From: Adhaeribacter swui
GTDB lineage: Bacteria; Bacteroidota; Bacteroidia; Cytophagales; Hymenobacteraceae
Length of the DNA stretch: 64,000 bases
NCBI RefSeq assembly: GCF_014217805.1
Contig: NZ_CP055156.1
Span: forward strand, 3,540,585 to 3,604,584
Reading direction: 5' to 3'
Shown: in pieces, positions 63,797-64,000 of the stretch
Layout of the letters: the number at the start of each line of letters is the position of its first letter
Numbering within the stretch: the first letter of the stretch is position 1
Notes under the pieces: generated by a model
What the model was told of the DNA's origin: nothing
Databases searched by the model: none
The model's input: the letters and a program-made list of their open reading frames with translations, nothing else
Program-made: the position numbers and the translations under genes

Positions 63797-64000
63797 GGGG
63801 CCACAATTAAAAGAGGTAAGGTTGCGTACAGTACCAGAATTCCGAAATTTAAAAATTTACCGTGTAGTATTGTTACCACCAAAGAAATTTAAAAAACGAT
63901 CCGGGAATAAGATAGAATTACCTGCCGCAAATACACTGAGGAAAGAGGCACCTCCGAAAAATATTATTATTTTAAATAGCTCCGCCGGTATGAAGGTTGG
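63797..64000. other. Right edge, intergenic
   Basis: No gene could be supported. On the minus strand a reading frame ends at the stop codon 63969-63967 and is open to the edge (10 codons); it may be the tail of a gene in the next window. Confidence 0.3.

Overview
The window looks like a chromosome segment of a gliding-type Bacteroidota, most likely the order Cytophagales and close to Hymenobacteraceae (Adhaeribacter-like; this is inference). The supporting signs are a type IX secretion sorting domain on a large glycosidase, promoters of the Bacteroidota type (TTTG, about 20 bp, TAnnTTTG), very A+T-rich start regions with little Shine-Dalgarno, many SusD-free glycan and lipoprotein genes, and the composition (coding regions moderately G+C, intergenic regions very A+T-rich). 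No rRNA, tRNA, CRISPR array, phage or intact insertion sequence was seen.

Layout. 1-12 kb: end of a GT4 glycosyltransferase, two flavin split-barrel proteins, an Ntn-type penicillin acylase, an RluB/RluF-type pseudouridine synthase, an SGNH hydrolase, a VTT membrane protein, a ScyD/ScyE-like lipoprotein and a DEAD-box helicase. 12-20 kb: small acidic unknowns, a DoxX/HxlR divergent pair with a perfect 34-bp palindromic operator, a gamma-glutamyltransferase, a beta-lactamase-fold serine hydrolase and a PIG-L deacetylase. 20-34 kb: an esterase, a CotH lipoprotein, a PVC-type cytochrome, a hexuronate-type transporter, a DUF5060 glycosidase with a T9SS tail and a GH63-like glucosidase. 34-47 kb: three transcription units of VOC/PhnB, SRPBCC/AHSA1, DoxX, GyrI/DinB and DUF1801 genes plus a GlxA-type AraC regulator, a Gfo/Idh/MocA oxidoreductase and a zinc alcohol dehydrogenase with a conserved unknown partner. 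47-64 kb: GH5, an NmrA-like/HxlR divergent pair, DUF1080, a TIM-barrel sugar isomerase, an amidase, DUF808, DUF6515, ThuA, MscS, ClC and a GH32 fructanase.

How it works together. Much of the content is extracellular or periplasmic sugar handling (GH5, GH32, GH63-like, DUF5060, MFS, and the 3-keto-sugar type families Gfo/Idh/MocA, DUF1080, TIM isomerase, ThuA). The most interesting signal is regulatory: three separate promoters (36.8, 39.0 and 46.8 kb) carry the same tandem direct repeat, TGTCG...TACCCC twice with a 6-base gap and 21-22 bp period, always 21-23 bp upstream of a -7 element. One of them sits between an AHSA1 gene and the GlxA-type AraC regulator. Together they head units covering nine genes of poorly understood families, which suggests one coherent regulon.

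The intergenic DNA holds at least four dispersed repeat families. Families A (three copies) and B (three copies, two as an inverted pair) occur only between the 3' ends of convergent genes; family C (three copies, two as an inverted pair) and D (two copies) occur in other intergenic positions. None carries a transposase.
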